Origin: Bacteroidota bacterium
GTDB taxonomy: Bacteria; Bacteroidota; Rhodothermia; Rhodothermales; UBA10348
Assembly (NCBI GenBank): GCA_029262855.1
Contig: JAJCYP010000138.1
Location: 1 to 64,000 of the forward strand
Reading direction: 5' to 3'
Length of the DNA: 64,000 nt
In this document: positions 45,269 through 56,056 of the stretch, in pieces
How positions within the stretch are numbered: the first letter of the stretch is position 1
How the letters are laid out: each line of letters starts with the position of its first letter
The notes under the pieces: generated by a model
The model's input: the letters and a program-made list of their open reading frames with translations, nothing else
What the model was told of the DNA's origin: nothing
The model's database searches: none
Program-made: the position numbers and the translations under genes

Positions 45269-45613
45269 TCAGGCCGTGGGCTCCGGATGAAACCGTCGCC
45301 AGAGCAGAAAGGCGCCCGTTCCCACCAGTACGCCGGCCGCGTCAGCCACCACATCCAGAAGGTCGCCCTGTCGCCCGCCATCCATGAGCGACTGGCCGAC
45401 CTCGGTCAGTATGCCATACCCCACGCCCAGGACGATGATGTAGAGAGCCGCTCTCGGCAGGTTATCGCCAAGGGCGACCATCCACAGGCCGGCGAAGCCC
45501 CCGAACAGGACGAAATGTATGACCTTGTCGAAACTCATGATCTCCGACTCAGGGAGATAACTGCCAGGGAGGAACACCGCCGACAGAATTCCAAGCGTCC
45601 AGAACACGGCCAA
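45269..45613 (-). CDS. VanZ-like membrane protein (mirror copy)
   Basis: Same 114-residue product as 42844-43188, with the same uncertain TTG start; the longer CTG alternative would begin at 45682. Confidence 0.7.
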   Translation of the reverse strand: MAVFWTLGILSAVFLPGSYLPESEIMSFDKVIHFVLFGGFAGLWMVALGDNLPRAALYIIVLGVGYGILTEVGQSLMDGGRQGDLLDVVADAAGVLVGTGAFLLWRRFHPEPTA

Positions 45614-45678
45614 GGCCAGTGCCCAGCGCTTGAGAATCGAGCGTATCCGAAGGGTGCGCGAGGCAGACGAGGTGGCTT

Positions 45679-47184
45679 TCAGAGGAGGAATCTCCGGGCT
45701 AAGAGTCGGGGCAGTTGACGAACAATATCCGAGGCCATCATCGACAGGCGGCCATGATGGTCGGCGTAGGCGTCAGACGCGGCCCCCCCCAGATGGGTTG
45801 CAGCAACGGCTGCCTCAAACGGCGGGAGTCCCATCGCCAGTAACCCGGTACAGAGGCCCGCGAGGACATCACCCGTCCCGGCCGTGGCAAGCGCGGGACC
45901 GCCTGTGCCGCACAGGACGGCCCGGCCCGAGGGCTCTGCGATGATGGTCGGGGCTCCCTTCAGGATCAGAACCGCGTTCCATTTATTGCTCCAGGTTCTG
46001 GCGACAGCAACCGGGTTTCCGGGAATCACGTCCAGTCCGGTCATGTACGAAAACTCGCCGCCATGTGGAGTCAGGATCCGCGGCTGATTGGATGTCTCGA
46101 GAAGTCCTTCGTCGGCCAGAGCGCGCAGGCCATCCGCGTCGACAACCAGGGGGCAGGCTGCAGACTCGGCTACCTGCCGGGTCAGGGCGCGGGCATGGTC
46201 AGATCGCCCCAGTCCGGGGCCGATGAGGATGGCCTTGGCGCGGGTGATCCAGGCCGACAGTGCCTCGTTATCCCCGTGCTCAATGGTCGGAATTTCGGTT
46301 GGCCCGGAGGCCGGCGCGCCGGCGGGAAGGGCAGCCAGGACGTAGCCTGACCCGATCCGCGCCGCGGCCGTCGCTGCCAGGATCGGCGCTCCCGGGTACG
46401 CCGCCGAGCCGCCAATCACCAGGGCTGGGCCGGAGTCATACTTGTGGGCTCTTCGTCGCCGGGTCGGATACCGGTCCCTCACGAATTGGTCGTCCGACAG
46501 GAATCCGCAGCCGTCTGAGGCCGCTTGCCGCGCCAGAGCGGCTCCCGGAATGCCGATGGATACGGTCGTAGTCTTTCCAGAATAGGCGGGCCCATCGTGC
46601 ACGAGGTGCCCGATCTTGAGCGCGGCAATGGCCACCGTCAGGTCAGCCCGGAAGGTGGAACCCCAAGACCGACCCGTATCGGCGTCCAGACCCGTTGGGA
46701 TGTCCAGCGCCACCCGAAAGGCCGGCCAGCCATTGACCCGCTCGATCAGAGAGGCCATCGGTTCTCGAGGCGCACTCTTCTGGCCCGTTCCGAGCAGCGC
46801 GTCAATCAGGACATCGCTGTCGGCCATGGTCTCGACGTCACCTGCCAAAAGCAGTGACGCGCTCGCCAATCGCTCGACGATTCCCAGGTTACGCGCCGCC
46901 TCCTCGGTGAGTCCTTCCCGCCCTGCAGCCATGAACACGCGAACCCGGCAACCGGCCTCCGCGAGTTCTCGGGCAACGACGAGTCCGTCCCCACCGTTAT
47001 TCCCCTTGCCGCAGAGAACGCCGACAGCATGGTGCGGCCGGGCGCTGGCGCGGAGATGATCGAGAATGCTTGCGGCGGCGGCGCGCCCGGCACTCTCCAT
47101 CAAAGCGAAGGCCGGGACGCCAATCTCGTCGATAGTGAACTGGTCCGCTGACCGCATGGCTGCTGACGTAAGGACCGGCTTCAT
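45679..47184 (-). CDS. nnr: Bifunctional NAD(P)HX epimerase/dehydratase (mirror copy)
   Basis: Both halves of the fused enzyme are intact (501 residues, no substitutions against 41273-42778). A second full copy of a housekeeping repair enzyme without any divergence argues against an old gene duplication. Confidence 0.92.
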   Translation of the reverse strand: MKPVLTSAAMRSADQFTIDEIGVPAFALMESAGRAAAASILDHLRASARPHHAVGVLCGKGNNGGDGLVVARELAEAGCRVRVFMAAGREGLTEEAARNLGIVERLASASLLLAGDVETMADSDVLIDALLGTGQKSAPREPMASLIERVNGWPAFRVALDIPTGLDADTGRSWGSTFRADLTVAIAALKIGHLVHDGPAYSGKTTTVSIGIPGAALARQAASDGCGFLSDDQFVRDRYPTRRRRAHKYDSGPALVIGGSAAYPGAPILAATAAARIGSGYVLAALPAGAPASGPTEIPTIEHGDNEALSAWITRAKAILIGPGLGRSDHARALTRQVAESAACPLVVDADGLRALADEGLLETSNQPRILTPHGGEFSYMTGLDVIPGNPVAVARTWSNKWNAVLILKGAPTIIAEPSGRAVLCGTGGPALATAGTGDVLAGLCTGLLAMGLPPFEAAVAATHLGGAASDAYADHHGRLSMMASDIVRQLPRLLARRFLL

Positions 47185-48884
47185 GAGCCCGGTCCCAGGC
47201 TGTCCGCCGCGGGCTGGGCCGATGGGGGTGCTAAGAGCTCAATCAGACGCAGCGTATCCGGAATCACGGTTTCCCATCGCGCGCGGACCGGCGGGGAGGC
47301 CTCAAGCCATCCCAGGCGCTCCGGCGCCCGAAACGGATTCAGGCTCCCGAAATCCCAGACTTCGTCGCCGTCCCGGTCCTCGAAGAAACGCAGGCGGAGA
47401 ACGGCATCGTCCGGAAGTCTGGCAAAGGTGAACGCGCCTGTGGAGTCGGGCCGGGTCCGAAGAACGGCTGGAAAGCGGTCTGACCGCGCCTCCACCACAA
47501 TGGGATAGATGCCCGGTGAAATCACGCCCGCGAGTTCACCCAGGACCCGGTCTGGAGATGGGGTAACGGCGAGGGCCGCTACCGAGTCCGGACCCGAAAA
47601 AGCTCCGAGGTCCACCTCAATCGTTGCCGCTCCACCGGGTCCGGGATCAATGGTCACGCGCGTTCCGGCCGGGGAAGACCAGGTCCAGTCACGCACTCCG
47701 GTTGAGTCGCTCACGGAGACACCGGACCGGAGTTCGCGGTCATTCGGGGCCCCCGAAAAAAGCAGCCGCGGGAGCGTGCCGGGAAGGAGCGTGGTCAGGC
47801 CGTCGGTGTTCACCGTGTCAGCCTCAAAGCCGAGGAACCGGGTGCGAAAGGTGTCCACCGCAGCGGAGGTCGGAAAGGCCGTCGGTCCCAGCGCCCCGGA
47901 ATTTCCCACCGAGTCTACGGTGGCACCGTCGCCCCAGATCTCCCAATGGTCGCCAGCCAGTGGTTGGGTGAGGACAATGATGCGCCGGGCATCGTCGTGT
48001 GGCTGGAAGACGTCGAGAATCGATCCCGTCTGAAGCGACAAAGTATCCAGCAATTCCCATCGCGCCGGGTCACGATCGACGAGGGTCACCGGCTCGTCTA
48101 CGCTGAGCGCCAGCCTGGTGCTGGAAAGACTGGCAACACGCCGCAGCGAGGCGGCCGTGGTGTCGAGCCTGGTGGAAATCCATGTTCCGGAACCGAGCGA
48201 ATCGCTCGAAGCGTCGACCAAAGGCAGGGGCGGCCACGCCACGTCCTCGCCGGGGTCGACAGTCCGGTTGCGATTTCCGTCGCGCAGGCCCATGACGAAG
48301 TAGGGGGCCTCCTGCAGATAACTGAAAGAAAACCGTCCACTCTGACTGGTCTGGGTGCGGTAGTCCGGGGGGCGCTCCAGAATGGGGAGGCCAGTCAGGC
48401 TGTCCGAAATGAGCCAGGCATACACGTCCAGCCCGACATCAGGCCTGCCATCCGCCGAGCGGGTCACCGTCCCGGCCATCCGGCCCCGATTGATCTGATC
48501 GCCGGTGGCGAACGCGACTCGAATGGGCGCGTCCAAACCGACTCCGTGCGCATCCTTCAGTCCCGTATCGACCGTAACGATGTACGTCGTGTTGTCCCGA
48601 AGCGGCTCGCGGAAGACGATGTCCAGCGATCGTCCGCCCGGTCGTATCTCAGGCGGACGATCGGGTTCGGGCGTAACCGACACGGCCGTGGCGGCAGAGC
48701 GCGCGTCGATGAATTCGTCAAACTGGATCCGGATGCGATCCGGCCGCGACCGCACGGCACCGTCGACAGGTTGTGTGCTGACCACGCGCGGGGACTGTGA
48801 GTCTGCGGGCCCGCCCGAGGGCAGGACCGGAACGGCACACCCGGAGGCAAGCAGTGCGAAGGCAAAGGCCAGCCTAGCTCCCAT
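47181..48884 (-). CDS. Ig-like domain lipoprotein (mirror copy)
   Basis: Same 567 residues as 39573-41276, with lipobox cysteine 16 and the Big_5-type domain. The 4-base overlap with nnr is preserved. Confidence 0.78.
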   Translation of the reverse strand: MGARLAFAFALLASGCAVPVLPSGGPADSQSPRVVSTQPVDGAVRSRPDRIRIQFDEFIDARSAATAVSVTPEPDRPPEIRPGGRSLDIVFREPLRDNTTYIVTVDTGLKDAHGVGLDAPIRVAFATGDQINRGRMAGTVTRSADGRPDVGLDVYAWLISDSLTGLPILERPPDYRTQTSQSGRFSFSYLQEAPYFVMGLRDGNRNRTVDPGEDVAWPPLPLVDASSDSLGSGTWISTRLDTTAASLRRVASLSSTRLALSVDEPVTLVDRDPARWELLDTLSLQTGSILDVFQPHDDARRIIVLTQPLAGDHWEIWGDGATVDSVGNSGALGPTAFPTSAAVDTFRTRFLGFEADTVNTDGLTTLLPGTLPRLLFSGAPNDRELRSGVSVSDSTGVRDWTWSSPAGTRVTIDPGPGGAATIEVDLGAFSGPDSVAALAVTPSPDRVLGELAGVISPGIYPIVVEARSDRFPAVLRTRPDSTGAFTFARLPDDAVLRLRFFEDRDGDEVWDFGSLNPFRAPERLGWLEASPPVRARWETVIPDTLRLIELLAPPSAQPAADSLGPGS

Positions 48885-49464
48885 CGGATCTCCGGCTGCG
48901 AAGGGAAAAGAAGAGGACGGTACCGGCGGCGGTCGCGAGCGTAATCATGGCCGGCTGAACCGCTCGCCGCCAAAGCGAGAGCGGCACGGTGGCCCGTGTT
49001 TCCGGGTAGGCCGATTCCTCGAGCTGCGGGATCGCGCCACGCCGAACGCGATCAGTGGCAGCGGGCGTGCACAGGTCATCGTGGAGAATTTCACGGCCAT
49101 CTCCCGTGAGCCGGACCGCCAGCGCCAGACTCACCGTCCGGGTCAGCCAGCCTGAACCATCGCGCGCGTAGGTCACGCCGGCTCGCTCCAGGTCAACATT
49201 GAGGCGCGCGGCCGGAGGCTCCTGCGCCTCGTCCACAGCCAAGACAGTGATCCCTTCGGCGGTCAGGGCCGACACCAGCGCACTTCCAAGAAAGGGCAGC
49301 CTTGAGGGAGCCTGGAGGGTCATGGCCGTCAGGCTCCCGGTGTCCGGAAGGCAGGATGTGGCCAGCCTGGACAGCACGTCCATGTTGGTCTCAACTCCTG
49401 GCGTCTGCCCGGAGGCCGTGTGCTGGAGGCAGAGAAGTACAACAATGACACAGAGTCTGGGCAT
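48874..49464 (-). CDS. Exported protein of unknown function (mirror copy)
   Basis: Same 196-residue protein as 38993-39583, with signal peptide and C-terminal membrane helix. The alternative upstream ATG would place the start at 49494. Confidence 0.62.
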   Translation of the reverse strand: MPRLCVIVVLLCLQHTASGQTPGVETNMDVLSRLATSCLPDTGSLTAMTLQAPSRLPFLGSALVSALTAEGITVLAVDEAQEPPAARLNVDLERAGVTYARDGSGWLTRTVSLALAVRLTGDGREILHDDLCTPAATDRVRRGAIPQLEESAYPETRATVPLSLWRRAVQPAMITLATAAGTVLFFSLRSRRSDGS

Positions 49465-49538
49465 GCCCGAAGATCCGAAGTCCCGGCGCGCCATCCAACG
49501 GCCACGGCAAAGTCCGGCCGGGACCGTATCGCCGGCTG

Positions 49539-50846
49539 CTAGGCGTAGATGCCGCGAAGCTTCAGGGCGTCGGCTACCTTCTTGATGGCATCCACGTAGG
49601 CGCCAATCCGAAGGGTCACATCGTGCTGGTGGGCCACGTCGAAGACGCTGTCGAAAGCGATGCGCATCATTCGATCCAGGCGACGATTCACCCGGTCTAT
49701 TGACCAGAAGTAGCCCTGTCGGTCCTGCACCCACTCGAAGTAGGACACCGTGACACCACCGGCGTTTGCCAGAATGTCGGGGATGACCATGACGCCCCGG
49801 TCCTTCAGGATGGCATCGGCCTTTGGTGTCGTGGGTCCGTTCGCGCCCTCTACAATGATCTTGGCCTTGACGCTCTCGGCGTTGCGGCTGGTGATTTGGT
49901 CTTCCATGGCGCAGGGCGCCAGGATGTCCACCTCCAGAGCGAGCAGTTCGTCGTTGGTGATGCTCTCGGCACCGTCGAAGCCCTCGAGGGAATATCCGTT
50001 TTTCTCGGAGTATTCCAGTGCCTTGGTAATGTCGATTCCGTTGGCATTGTGGTACCCACCGGAGACGTCGGATACGGCGACGATCTTACAGCCCTGCTCA
50101 GCCATGAGCTGCGCGGCCACCGAGCCGACATTGCCAAATCCCTGAACCGCCACCGTGCTTTGCGGGACGCGCATGCCAAGGCGATCCATCCCGGCCAGCG
50201 CCGTGGTCATGACGCCCCGGCCCGTTGCCTCGCGACGTCCGAGCGAGCCGCCCAGCTTGATGGGCTTCCCGGTCACCACCGCATTTTCGGTGCGCTTGGC
50301 GTGCATCGAGTACGTGTCGAGAATCCAGGCCATCGTCTGCGCATTCGTGTTCATGTCTGGCGCAGGGATGTCCTTGTCAGGACCGAAGACATCAATCAGG
50401 TTGGACGTGTAGCGTCGGGTGAGTCGCTCCAACTCGCCGGCGCTCATCTCACGCGGGTTGCAGGTCACACCGCCCTTGGCGCCGCCGAAAGGCACATTCA
50501 CCACGGCACACTTCCAGGTCATCCAGGCCGCAAGTGCCTTGACCTCAGGCAGGTTCACGTCCAGTGAGTACCGGATTCCACCCTTGGACGGCCCGAGAAT
50601 GTCGTTGTGGATGACCCGGTAACCCGTGTACACCTTGATACGGCCCGTATCCATCACCACGGGAATCGCCGTGATGTGAATGCGAGTAGGCGTAATCAGG
50701 TATTCGTAGAAACCCGGATCCAACTCGAGTATCTGCGCGGCCACGTCGAACCGATCGACCATGGCCTCGAACGGGTTCTCATGGTCGCGGATGGGTGCGG
50801 GCTCCTTGTAGACAGAACTGGCGTGGACGTCGCGCTTGAAAGGCAT
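49539..50846 (-). CDS. Glutamate dehydrogenase (mirror copy)
   Basis: Same 435 residues as 37611-38918, with Lys124 and the GFGNVGS nucleotide loop. The divergent control region shared with the methyltransferase gene is mirrored at 50847-50934, including the candidate promoter at 50887-50924. Confidence 0.92.
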   Translation of the reverse strand: MPFKRDVHASSVYKEPAPIRDHENPFEAMVDRFDVAAQILELDPGFYEYLITPTRIHITAIPVVMDTGRIKVYTGYRVIHNDILGPSKGGIRYSLDVNLPEVKALAAWMTWKCAVVNVPFGGAKGGVTCNPREMSAGELERLTRRYTSNLIDVFGPDKDIPAPDMNTNAQTMAWILDTYSMHAKRTENAVVTGKPIKLGGSLGRREATGRGVMTTALAGMDRLGMRVPQSTVAVQGFGNVGSVAAQLMAEQGCKIVAVSDVSGGYHNANGIDITKALEYSEKNGYSLEGFDGAESITNDELLALEVDILAPCAMEDQITSRNAESVKAKIIVEGANGPTTPKADAILKDRGVMVIPDILANAGGVTVSYFEWVQDRQGYFWSIDRVNRRLDRMMRIAFDSVFDVAHQHDVTLRIGAYVDAIKKVADALKLRGIYA

Positions 50847-50934
50847 GGTGTGTTGCTGGACGTTGTCCTGGGTCGCTAGATTGAAACAGAATGAAAGCTA
50901 CCCACGCGCGACTACACGCCAATACCAAGACGCC

Positions 50935-51741
50935 TTGAATCTTGACCACAATCCTCATGAATCCAGGCTGACCGCCAGGCGCAAGGGCGAGTACCGGTCC
51001 CTGTCCCGCTCAAGGGGCCGCCGGGAGCTTGGTCAATATCTCATCGAGGGAGTCCGGGCGATCGAGTCGGCCGTTACCGCTGGCGTGGCGCTCATTGATC
51101 TGGTGGTCCTCCCCAACGCGCTGGACGATCCGTGCATCGCGGAGCTGGCAGCAAAGGCGGGGTGCCCGGTCCGGGTGGGGGCGACCAAGGATCTCGCGAG
51201 CATATCCGACGCCAGGAGTGATCAGGGCATGGTGGCTTCAGCTCTCTTGCCGACTGAATCGGGTATTCCTGCTGGCGGCTGCCTGGTTCTGGACGGCGTT
51301 CAGGACCCCGGAAACGTGGGTACGCTGATCCGGACGGCCGCGTGGTTCGGCGTGGCTGGCGTCATTTGTGGCCCGGATTCGGCTGATCCGTATCAACCCA
51401 AGGTGGTTCGATCCAGTCAGGGAGGGCTGTGGGACGTGACCGTCGTGCGCCGGGCTTCCATCGAGGCCGTTCTGGCGGACCTCGTGGGTCGCAGCGTGTT
51501 CGTCGCCGACATGGAGGGTGTGGATCTGGGCGATTGGGATCCGCCGTCCGATGCGGCCCTTGTGATCGGTTCTGAGGCACATGGTCCGTCGGCGGAATTG
51601 AAGGCCGTCGCTGCGGGATGCGTAACCATTACCGGATCGGGACCGAGGGGCACAGAATCACTGAACGCGGCCGTGGCGGGGGGTATCCTCCTGCAGCACT
51701 GGATGCAGGTGTCGAAACTGGCGGCACACTCCGGTCAATAG
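50935..51741 (+). CDS. SpoU/TrmH family RNA 2'-O-methyltransferase (mirror copy)
   Basis: Same 268-residue product as 36716-37522, again with TTG (50935) as the best start. All three SPOUT knot motifs are present. Confidence 0.84.
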   Translation: MNLDHNPHESRLTARRKGEYRSLSRSRGRRELGQYLIEGVRAIESAVTAGVALIDLVVLPNALDDPCIAELAAKAGCPVRVGATKDLASISDARSDQGMVASALLPTESGIPAGGCLVLDGVQDPGNVGTLIRTAAWFGVAGVICGPDSADPYQPKVVRSSQGGLWDVTVVRRASIEAVLADLVGRSVFVADMEGVDLGDWDPPSDAALVIGSEAHGPSAELKAVAAGCVTITGSGPRGTESLNAAVAGGILLQHWMQVSKLAAHSGQ

Positions 51742-51782
51742 CCCTATATTTCTGGACTTACGAGAATTCTGAGGACGCCGGA

Positions 51783-53003
51783 ATGGAAGTGCCTGCCCTG
51801 CAGGGTCTGGGTGTGGAGCACGGACTCCGGACCAGGGACAAGCGAGCCGAGGTTGGGGAACGTCACCAAGACCTCCGAATCGGAGTGCCATCCGAGGTTT
51901 CCAACGAGGAACGGCGGGTTGCGCTCGCGCCCTCGGGGGTCAGTGCCCTGGTGGCAAACGGGCACAAGGTTCAGGTCCAGGAAGGGGCCGGCAAGCAGGC
52001 CAATTTCTCGGATCAGGAGTACTCGGAGGCGGGTGCCGACATCGTGGCGGAGGCCTCCGAGGTGTTCAGCAACTGCGGTCTGATCGTCAAGGTCGGCCCG
52101 CCCTCGGACGCTGAATCTGATCTGCTTCAGGAAAAACAGATCCTGATATCGGCGCTTCATTTGGGGGGTACGTCGCCACACTTCCTTCGTCGCCTGATGG
52201 AATTGGGCATCACCGGGATCGGGTTTGAGTTCATCCGCGATTCGGATGGCACGCTCCCCATCGTCAGGATGATGCACGAAATCATGGGGACCATGGCGGT
52301 CCAGATCGCGGCGCGCTATCTGGAATCAGGCGAGGACGGGCGGGGCGTAATGCTCGGTGGCATCTCGGGTGTTCCGCCGTCGACGGTCGTAATTCTTGGC
52401 GCCGGCGTGGTGGGCGAATGGGCTGCGCGCACCGCCCTGGGATTCGGGGCGCACGTGATCGTTCTGGACAACGACCTGTCCGCGCTTCGAATCATGGAGC
52501 ACTACCTGGACCGGCGCATCACGACCGCAATGGCCACCGACGGCTACATCCGTGGGGCTCTCGAGCGAGCGGACGTGGTGATTGGTGCGATGATGACAGC
52601 CGGTCAACGCTCACCCGTGCTGGTTACCGATGACATGGTGATGCGCATGCCGAAGGGCTCCGTTATTGTCGACGCCATGATGGATCAAGGCGGCTGCATT
52701 GAGACCAGTCGGCCGACTACTCACTCCAAGCCTGCGTACGTGAAACACGGCGTCATCCACTACTGCATTCCAAACATGCCGTCCAACGCGGCGCGGACAG
52801 CCACCTACGCGCTGACCAATGTGCTCGTCCCGTATCTCCTCAAGATCGGGGAAACCGGCTCCGTGCATGAGGCGCTCTGGCGCGACGTTGGATTGCGGAA
52901 TGGCACCTATGTCTACCGGCGCCATCTGACCAAGAAGAGCCTGGCCACGATGTTCGGAATGCCTCACCGCGACATTGAGTTGCTCATAGCGTCCGGGATC
53001 TGA
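51783..53003 (+). CDS. ald: Alanine dehydrogenase (mirror copy)
   Basis: Same 406 residues as 35454-36674, ATG at 51783. Catalytic Lys103 and His126 and the GAGVVG loop are unchanged. Confidence 0.9.
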   Translation: MEVPALQGLGVEHGLRTRDKRAEVGERHQDLRIGVPSEVSNEERRVALAPSGVSALVANGHKVQVQEGAGKQANFSDQEYSEAGADIVAEASEVFSNCGLIVKVGPPSDAESDLLQEKQILISALHLGGTSPHFLRRLMELGITGIGFEFIRDSDGTLPIVRMMHEIMGTMAVQIAARYLESGEDGRGVMLGGISGVPPSTVVILGAGVVGEWAARTALGFGAHVIVLDNDLSALRIMEHYLDRRITTAMATDGYIRGALERADVVIGAMMTAGQRSPVLVTDDMVMRMPKGSVIVDAMMDQGGCIETSRPTTHSKPAYVKHGVIHYCIPNMPSNAARTATYALTNVLVPYLLKIGETGSVHEALWRDVGLRNGTYVYRRHLTKKSLATMFGMPHRDIELLIASGI

Positions 53004-53024
53004 GTCGGGGCAGCGCGCCAAGCT

Positions 53025-53726
53025 ATGAACCTGCTTCTTCTGTCCAATTCCCGGAACCCGGACTCGGGCTATCTGGAACACGCCCGGCCCTGGTTTTCTG
53101 ATTTCCTGTCCGGGGCGAAGACCCTGGCCTTCGTTCCGTACGCCGCCGTCAGATTCGGCTATGACCAGTACGAGAAGGCCGTTTCAGATGCGCTTGGAGA
53201 CCTGGTCGAGGTCCGCTCGGTGCATCGTGGCAGTCCCGCGGATATCGTCAGCGAGTGCGATGCCGTGGCCGTCGGGGGTGGCAATACGTTTCACCTGCTC
53301 CACGAGCTTTACCGCTTTGGATTGATTGAAGGGATCCGGGCCGCCGTGGCCGCGGGGATGCCTTACTGCGGTTGGAGCGCCGGCTCGAACATCGCCTCGC
53401 CCACCATCCGGACGACGAACGACATGCCCATCATAGAGCCGCCCTCCTTTGATGCGCTGGGCCTCGTGCCCTTTCAGATCAATCCGCACTATCTGGATGC
53501 CCATCCGGACCGGCATATGGGGGAGACCCGGGAGGAGCGCCTTCTCGAGTTCGCTAAAGTGAATCCCTCCGTGCCCGTCATCGGGCTGCGTGAAGGATCG
53601 GCTATTCTGCGCGACGCGAATGGCGCTCGACTGCTGGGGTCGAGAAGTGCCCGTATCTTCAGGGGGTCGGAGCCGCCGGCAGAACTGGATGCCGGCTCCG
53701 GGCTGGACGTCCTCTTTAACCAGTAA
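53025..53726 (+). CDS. pepE: Dipeptidase E (mirror copy)
   Basis: Same 233 residues as 34731-35432, with Ser118 and His155 in place and the 21-base gap after ald preserved. Confidence 0.9.
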   Translation: MNLLLLSNSRNPDSGYLEHARPWFSDFLSGAKTLAFVPYAAVRFGYDQYEKAVSDALGDLVEVRSVHRGSPADIVSECDAVAVGGGNTFHLLHELYRFGLIEGIRAAVAAGMPYCGWSAGSNIASPTIRTTNDMPIIEPPSFDALGLVPFQINPHYLDAHPDRHMGETREERLLEFAKVNPSVPVIGLREGSAILRDANGARLLGSRSARIFRGSEPPAELDAGSGLDVLFNQ

Positions 53727-53737
53727 CCACCCAGACG

Positions 53738-54367
53738 ATGGATTTCACTGCCGACGAGGTGCGCGTGCTCGGCGTGCTGATCGAGAAGGAACTCACCACC
53801 CCGGACTACTATCCTCTGACACTGAACTCGCTCACAACGGGTTGCAACCAGAAATCGAATCGCGATCCCGTGATGACATTCACGGAGACCCGGGCGATGC
53901 GCGCCCTGGACTCGCTGATGCGGGCGCGGCTCGTGGGACATGCCGCCGGTGGCGGTAGCCGGGCCGAAAAATTCCGACATGCCGTCGCCGAGGCGTGGAG
54001 CCTCGGTGCTCCCGAGTATGCGGTCTTGGGCGTTCTCATGCTTCGGGGACCGCAGACGGTTGGCGAACTCCGGGCGCGGACTGCCCGGCACCACGCCTTC
54101 GAGTCCCTGGAGGAGGTGGACGCCGTCCTGGTGGCCCTTAATGAACGGGAAGAACCGCTGGCGATGCAGTTGCCTCGACTCCCGGGTCAGAAGGAGGCGC
54201 GTTTCGTCCACCTTCTGGAAGGAGAGCCGGACCTGGAGGCGCTGGAAGCGGCCGCGGAGAAAGCGACGGTCCGCAAGTCAGACCTCGCCGATGAAATCAC
54301 CGAACTGAGAGAACGCCTCGAAGCGCTGGAAGCAGCGTTCACGGAGTTCCGAACCCAATTCGAATAG
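53738..54367 (+). CDS. YceH family (DUF480) protein (mirror copy)
   Basis: Same 209 residues as 34090-34719: double winged-helix region and C-terminal coiled-coil-like tail. Confidence 0.86.
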   Translation: MDFTADEVRVLGVLIEKELTTPDYYPLTLNSLTTGCNQKSNRDPVMTFTETRAMRALDSLMRARLVGHAAGGGSRAEKFRHAVAEAWSLGAPEYAVLGVLMLRGPQTVGELRARTARHHAFESLEEVDAVLVALNEREEPLAMQLPRLPGQKEARFVHLLEGEPDLEALEAAAEKATVRKSDLADEITELRERLEALEAAFTEFRTQFE

Positions 54368-54385
54368 CCGAGTCCGAGACTGAAC

Positions 54386-56056
54386 ATGACCCTAACAACC
54401 CCAACTGCCATCACCGCGCCCCGTGGAACGGTGCTCAGCTGCAAGGGCTGGCATCAGGAAGCGGCGCTGCGGATGCTGATGAACAATCTGGATCCGGCCG
54501 TGGCCGAGCGCCCGGAGGAGCTGATCGTCTACGGAGGAGGGGGCAAGGCGGCCCGTGACTGGGACAGCTACCACCGGATCGTCCAGACCCTGCGCAGGCT
54601 CGAGAATGACGAGACCCTCCTGATTCAGAGTGGTCGGCCCGCCGGCGTGTTTCGTACCCACGAGGAGGCACCGCGCGTGCTGATCGCGAACGCACATCTG
54701 GTACCGCGCTGGGCCACGTGGAGCGAGTTCAAGCGCCTTGATGCACTCGGCCTGACCATGTACGGTCAGATGACGGCCGGCTCCTGGATCTACATCGGCA
54801 CCCAGGGCATCCTGCAGGGCACCTACGAGACGTTTGCGGAGTGTGCGCGGAAGTACTTCGGAGGCACGATGGAGGGCAGGCTGGTGGTGACGGCCGGTCT
54901 CGGCGGGATGGGTGGTGCGCAGCCGCTGGCGGCGACCATGAACGGCGGAGCCATTCTGGCCATCGAGGTGGATCCGGAGCGCATCCGCCGTCGCGTGGAC
55001 ACAGGATACTGTGACGAGATGGCCCACGATCTCGACGCGGCCCTGGAGCGCGTCCTGAACGCTCGGGAGAAGGGAGAGGCACTCTCGGTAGGCCTGGTTG
55101 GGAACGTCGCCGAGGTCCTGCCTGAGTTGGTGAGACGCGGCGTCACGCCAGACGTGCTGACCGATCAGACTTCGGCACATGATCTGGACGTCGGCTACAT
55201 CCCCGTCGGCCACGACACCGCCTCGGCTGACCTGTTCCGGAAACGGGACGCGAAGGGCTACGAGGAGGCTGTACTGGACTCCATGGAGGCCCACATCGAC
55301 GCCATGTTGGCGCTCAAGCTGGCAGGCGCTGTCACGTTCGATTACGGGAATAACCTGCGCGGCCAGGTTGCGGATCTTCGCGGCCGCGCGGATGCCTTCG
55401 ACATCCCCGGGTTCGTGCCCGAGTTCATCCGGCCCCTGTTCTGCCGGGGCTCCGGACCGTTCCGCTGGGCCGCCCTCTCGGGGGACCCCCAGGACATTGC
55501 CGTCACGGACCAGGCCGTCCTGGAGACCTTTCCCGAAAAGGAGGCCCTGGCACGCTGGATCCACAAGGCTCAGGAGAAGGTGCATTTCCAGGGTCTCCCG
55601 GCCCGCATCTGCTGGCTGGAATACGGCGAGCGTGCGGAGATGGGCCTCAAGTTCAACTGGCTGGTCAAGAAGGGAAAAGTGCAGGCGCCGCTGGTGATCG
55701 GCCGCGATCACCTTGACTCCGGATCGGTCGCTTCGCCCAATCGCGAAACCGAGGGCATGAAGGACGGCTCAGATGCGATTGCAGACTGGCCCCTGCTCAA
55801 CGCGCTGCTGAACACGGCCTGCGGCGCCAGTTGGGTCTCACTCCATCATGGTGGGGGTGTCGGCATCGGGTACTCCATTCACTCCGGCATGGTGTCGGTG
55901 GCCGACGGAACCGAAATGGCGGATCGTCGCCTGGAGCGGGTTCTGACAGCAGACCCCGGAACCGGCGTCATGCGGCACGCGGATGCGGGCTACGAGACCG
56001 CCATCGAAACGGCCAACGAGCGCGGGGTTGATCTCCCGATGGTGAACGGCGAATGA
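54386..56056 (+). CDS. hutU: Urocanate hydratase (mirror copy)
   Basis: Same 556 residues as 32401-34071, with the NAD-binding glycine stretch and the [10 protein letters not shown] active-site loop. Its stop overlaps the hutH start (ATGA). Confidence 0.94.
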   Translation: MTLTTPTAITAPRGTVLSCKGWHQEAALRMLMNNLDPAVAERPEELIVYGGGGKAARDWDSYHRIVQTLRRLENDETLLIQSGRPAGVFRTHEEAPRVLIANAHLVPRWATWSEFKRLDALGLTMYGQMTAGSWIYIGTQGILQGTYETFAECARKYFGGTMEGRLVVTAGLGGMGGAQPLAATMNGGAILAIEVDPERIRRRVDTGYCDEMAHDLDAALERVLNAREKGEALSVGLVGNVAEVLPELVRRGVTPDVLTDQTSAHDLDVGYIPVGHDTASADLFRKRDAKGYEEAVLDSMEAHIDAMLALKLAGAVTFDYGNNLRGQVADLRGRADAFDIPGFVPEFIRPLFCRGSGPFRWAALSGDPQDIAVTDQAVLETFPEKEALARWIHKAQEKVHFQGLPARICWLEYGERAEMGLKFNWLVKKGKVQAPLVIGRDHLDSGSVASPNRETEGMKDGSDAIADWPLLNALLNTACGASWVSLHHGGGVGIGYSIHSGMVSVADGTEMADRRLERVLTADPGTGVMRHADAGYETAIETANERGVDLPMVNGE